This document shows, in pieces, positions 52,891-53,603 of a stretch of DNA of 53,603 nt. The stretch is from assembly GCA_964465145.1 (NCBI GenBank), contig CAYXJR010000020.1, forward strand, positions 1 to 53,603, read 5' to 3'. The stretch is from JAUVKA01 sp964465145. GTDB lineage: Bacteria; Bacteroidota; Bacteroidia; Bacteroidales; UBA12481. Position 1 is the stretch's first letter, and each line of letters starts with the position of its first letter. The notes beneath the pieces are model-generated. The model was given only the letters and a program-made list of their open reading frames with translations, was not told the DNA's origin and searched no databases. The position numbers and the translations under genes are program-made.

Positions 52891-53031
52891 TTCAGATTCG
52901 ACACCTGTTTTTTGCAGTCAGACTGCCCGTTAACATAACCTTTTGGTTCTCATTTATCAATACCTTCAGTCCATTTCCAGAATAAATAATTAGTTTTACC
53001 CTTTGGTTCCAATAAAATCTTAGGAAAAATC

Positions 53032-53603
53032 ATGGAAAACCTGCTCACCAAAGAAGATTTAAAAAGACTGAAAACCAGAGGGATAAGCCCTACTGATGTG
53101 CAAAATCAAATTAATAGTTTTATCACAGGATTTCCCCATGTCAAACTTATTGAGGCGGCAACCACAAAAAAGGGAATAATGCAGTTATCCCCAAAAAGGA
53201 TGAATGACAATGTTGTGCTCTTTGAGGATTTTGCTGCCGAAAATAAAATTGTCAAGTTCGTTCCTGCCTCTGGTGCGGCATCAAGGATGTTTAAAGACCT
53301 GCTTGAGTTCCGTAATACATATAGGGCAACTTATGAAGATCAATTAGATTTGTTAAAAGACAAAGGTCCTGATTCGATATATTATTTTTTTGAGCACCTC
53401 GAGGAATTTGCTTTTTTCGATAAGCTGTACAAGGCCATGTATAAACGCGGGGTCTCTTATGAGGATATTAAAAGGGAACAACGGTACGAAAAAATACTGA
53501 ATTCCCTGCTTACCGAAAAAGGACTGGCATACAGCAACTTTCCCAAAGCACTTATTCCTTTTCATCAATACGGAAAAGAGGTTCGGACTGCATTTGCTGA
53601 GCA
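53032..53603 (+). CDS. DUF4301-family protein, 5' part
   Basis: The frame from ATG 53032 runs off the window end after 190 codons. The start 'LTKEDLKRLKTRGISPTDVQ' followed by 'GFPHVKLIEAATTKKGI' and 'FVPASGAASRMFKDLLEF' is typical of DUF4301, a Bacteroidota family of about 510 residues. The 'PASGAASRM' motif resembles nucleotide-sugar pyrophosphorylase loops, suggesting a nucleotidyltransferase-like fold, but function is unproven. Confidence 0.8.
   Translation, partial: MENLLTKEDLKRLKTRGISPTDVQNQINSFITGFPHVKLIEAATTKKGIMQLSPKRMNDNVVLFEDFAAENKIVKFVPASGAASRMFKDLLEFRNTYRATYEDQLDLLKDKGPDSIYYFFEHLEEFAFFDKLYKAMYKRGVSYEDIKREQRYEKILNSLLTEKGLAYSNFPKALIPFHQYGKEVRTAFAE

Overview
The window is a 53.6 kb piece of a Bacteroidota chromosome, probably a marine or sediment anaerobe of the Bacteroidales/Marinilabiliales type. 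The evidence is C-terminal type IX secretion (T9SS) sorting domains, promoters of the TTG / TAnnTTTG type instead of -35/-10 boxes, a BtuB-BtuG vitamin B12 uptake pair, and lineage-typical families (DUF5687, DUF4301, DUF6913-like, Bacteroidota LptD). A run of 100 Ns at 43742-43841 marks a scaffold join, so this is a draft or metagenome assembly. I see no rRNA, tRNA, CRISPR array or insertion sequence.

Layout. 1-1156: end of an ABC exporter (DUF5687 permease plus ATPase). 1369-9499: secreted catabolic genes, namely a BNR/sortilin-like propeller protein, a sulfatase lipoprotein, a GH27-like glycosidase with a T9SS tail, and a nitrilase-family hydrolase. 9602-16850: a module resembling the anaerobe-specific orange-protein (ORP) operons, with a DUF134 regulator, a DUF5320 protein, twin MinD-type ATPases carrying 2x[4Fe-4S] ferredoxin inserts, a NifX-like metallocluster carrier, a cupin-DUF59 fusion, a CGGC protein, an Mrp/NBP35 ATPase, a cysteine-rich thioredoxin-like protein and a thioredoxin reductase. 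Several genes in this module are broken, two of them by apparent in-frame internal deletions. 16879-23930 (minus strand): Ggt, a TonB-receptor remnant, FolD, Ffh, ArgS and a glycosyltransferase. 23972-31350: a TlpA-like thioredoxin, a T9SS lysyl-endopeptidase-like protease, and a cobalamin riboswitch with btuB and btuG. 31427-43614: housekeeping genes ligA, a DUF6913-like gene, dapA, secA, an arabinose-isomerase-like gene, dnaX, rpsF-rpsR-rplI and ridA. 43860-53603: envelope genes (lptD, amidase, mlaD-like), dnaA, an M28 peptidase, a free-methionine sulfoxide reductase and a partial DUF4301 gene.

How it fits together. The first 9.5 kb looks like degradation of sulfated or galactose-containing polymers. 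The 9.6-16.9 kb module looks like an anaerobic metal-cluster and thiol-redox system that is partly decaying here. The B12 block is a riboswitch-controlled outer-membrane uptake operon.

Two patterns stand out. First, short tandem arrays with a mostly 7-bp period, but unrelated unit sequences, sit directly after the stop codons of four different genes; the scaffold gap falls inside one of them. Second, damaged genes (PAS fragment, flavin oxidoreductase, MFS transporter, thioredoxin reductase) cluster within 3.5 kb between intact neighbours.
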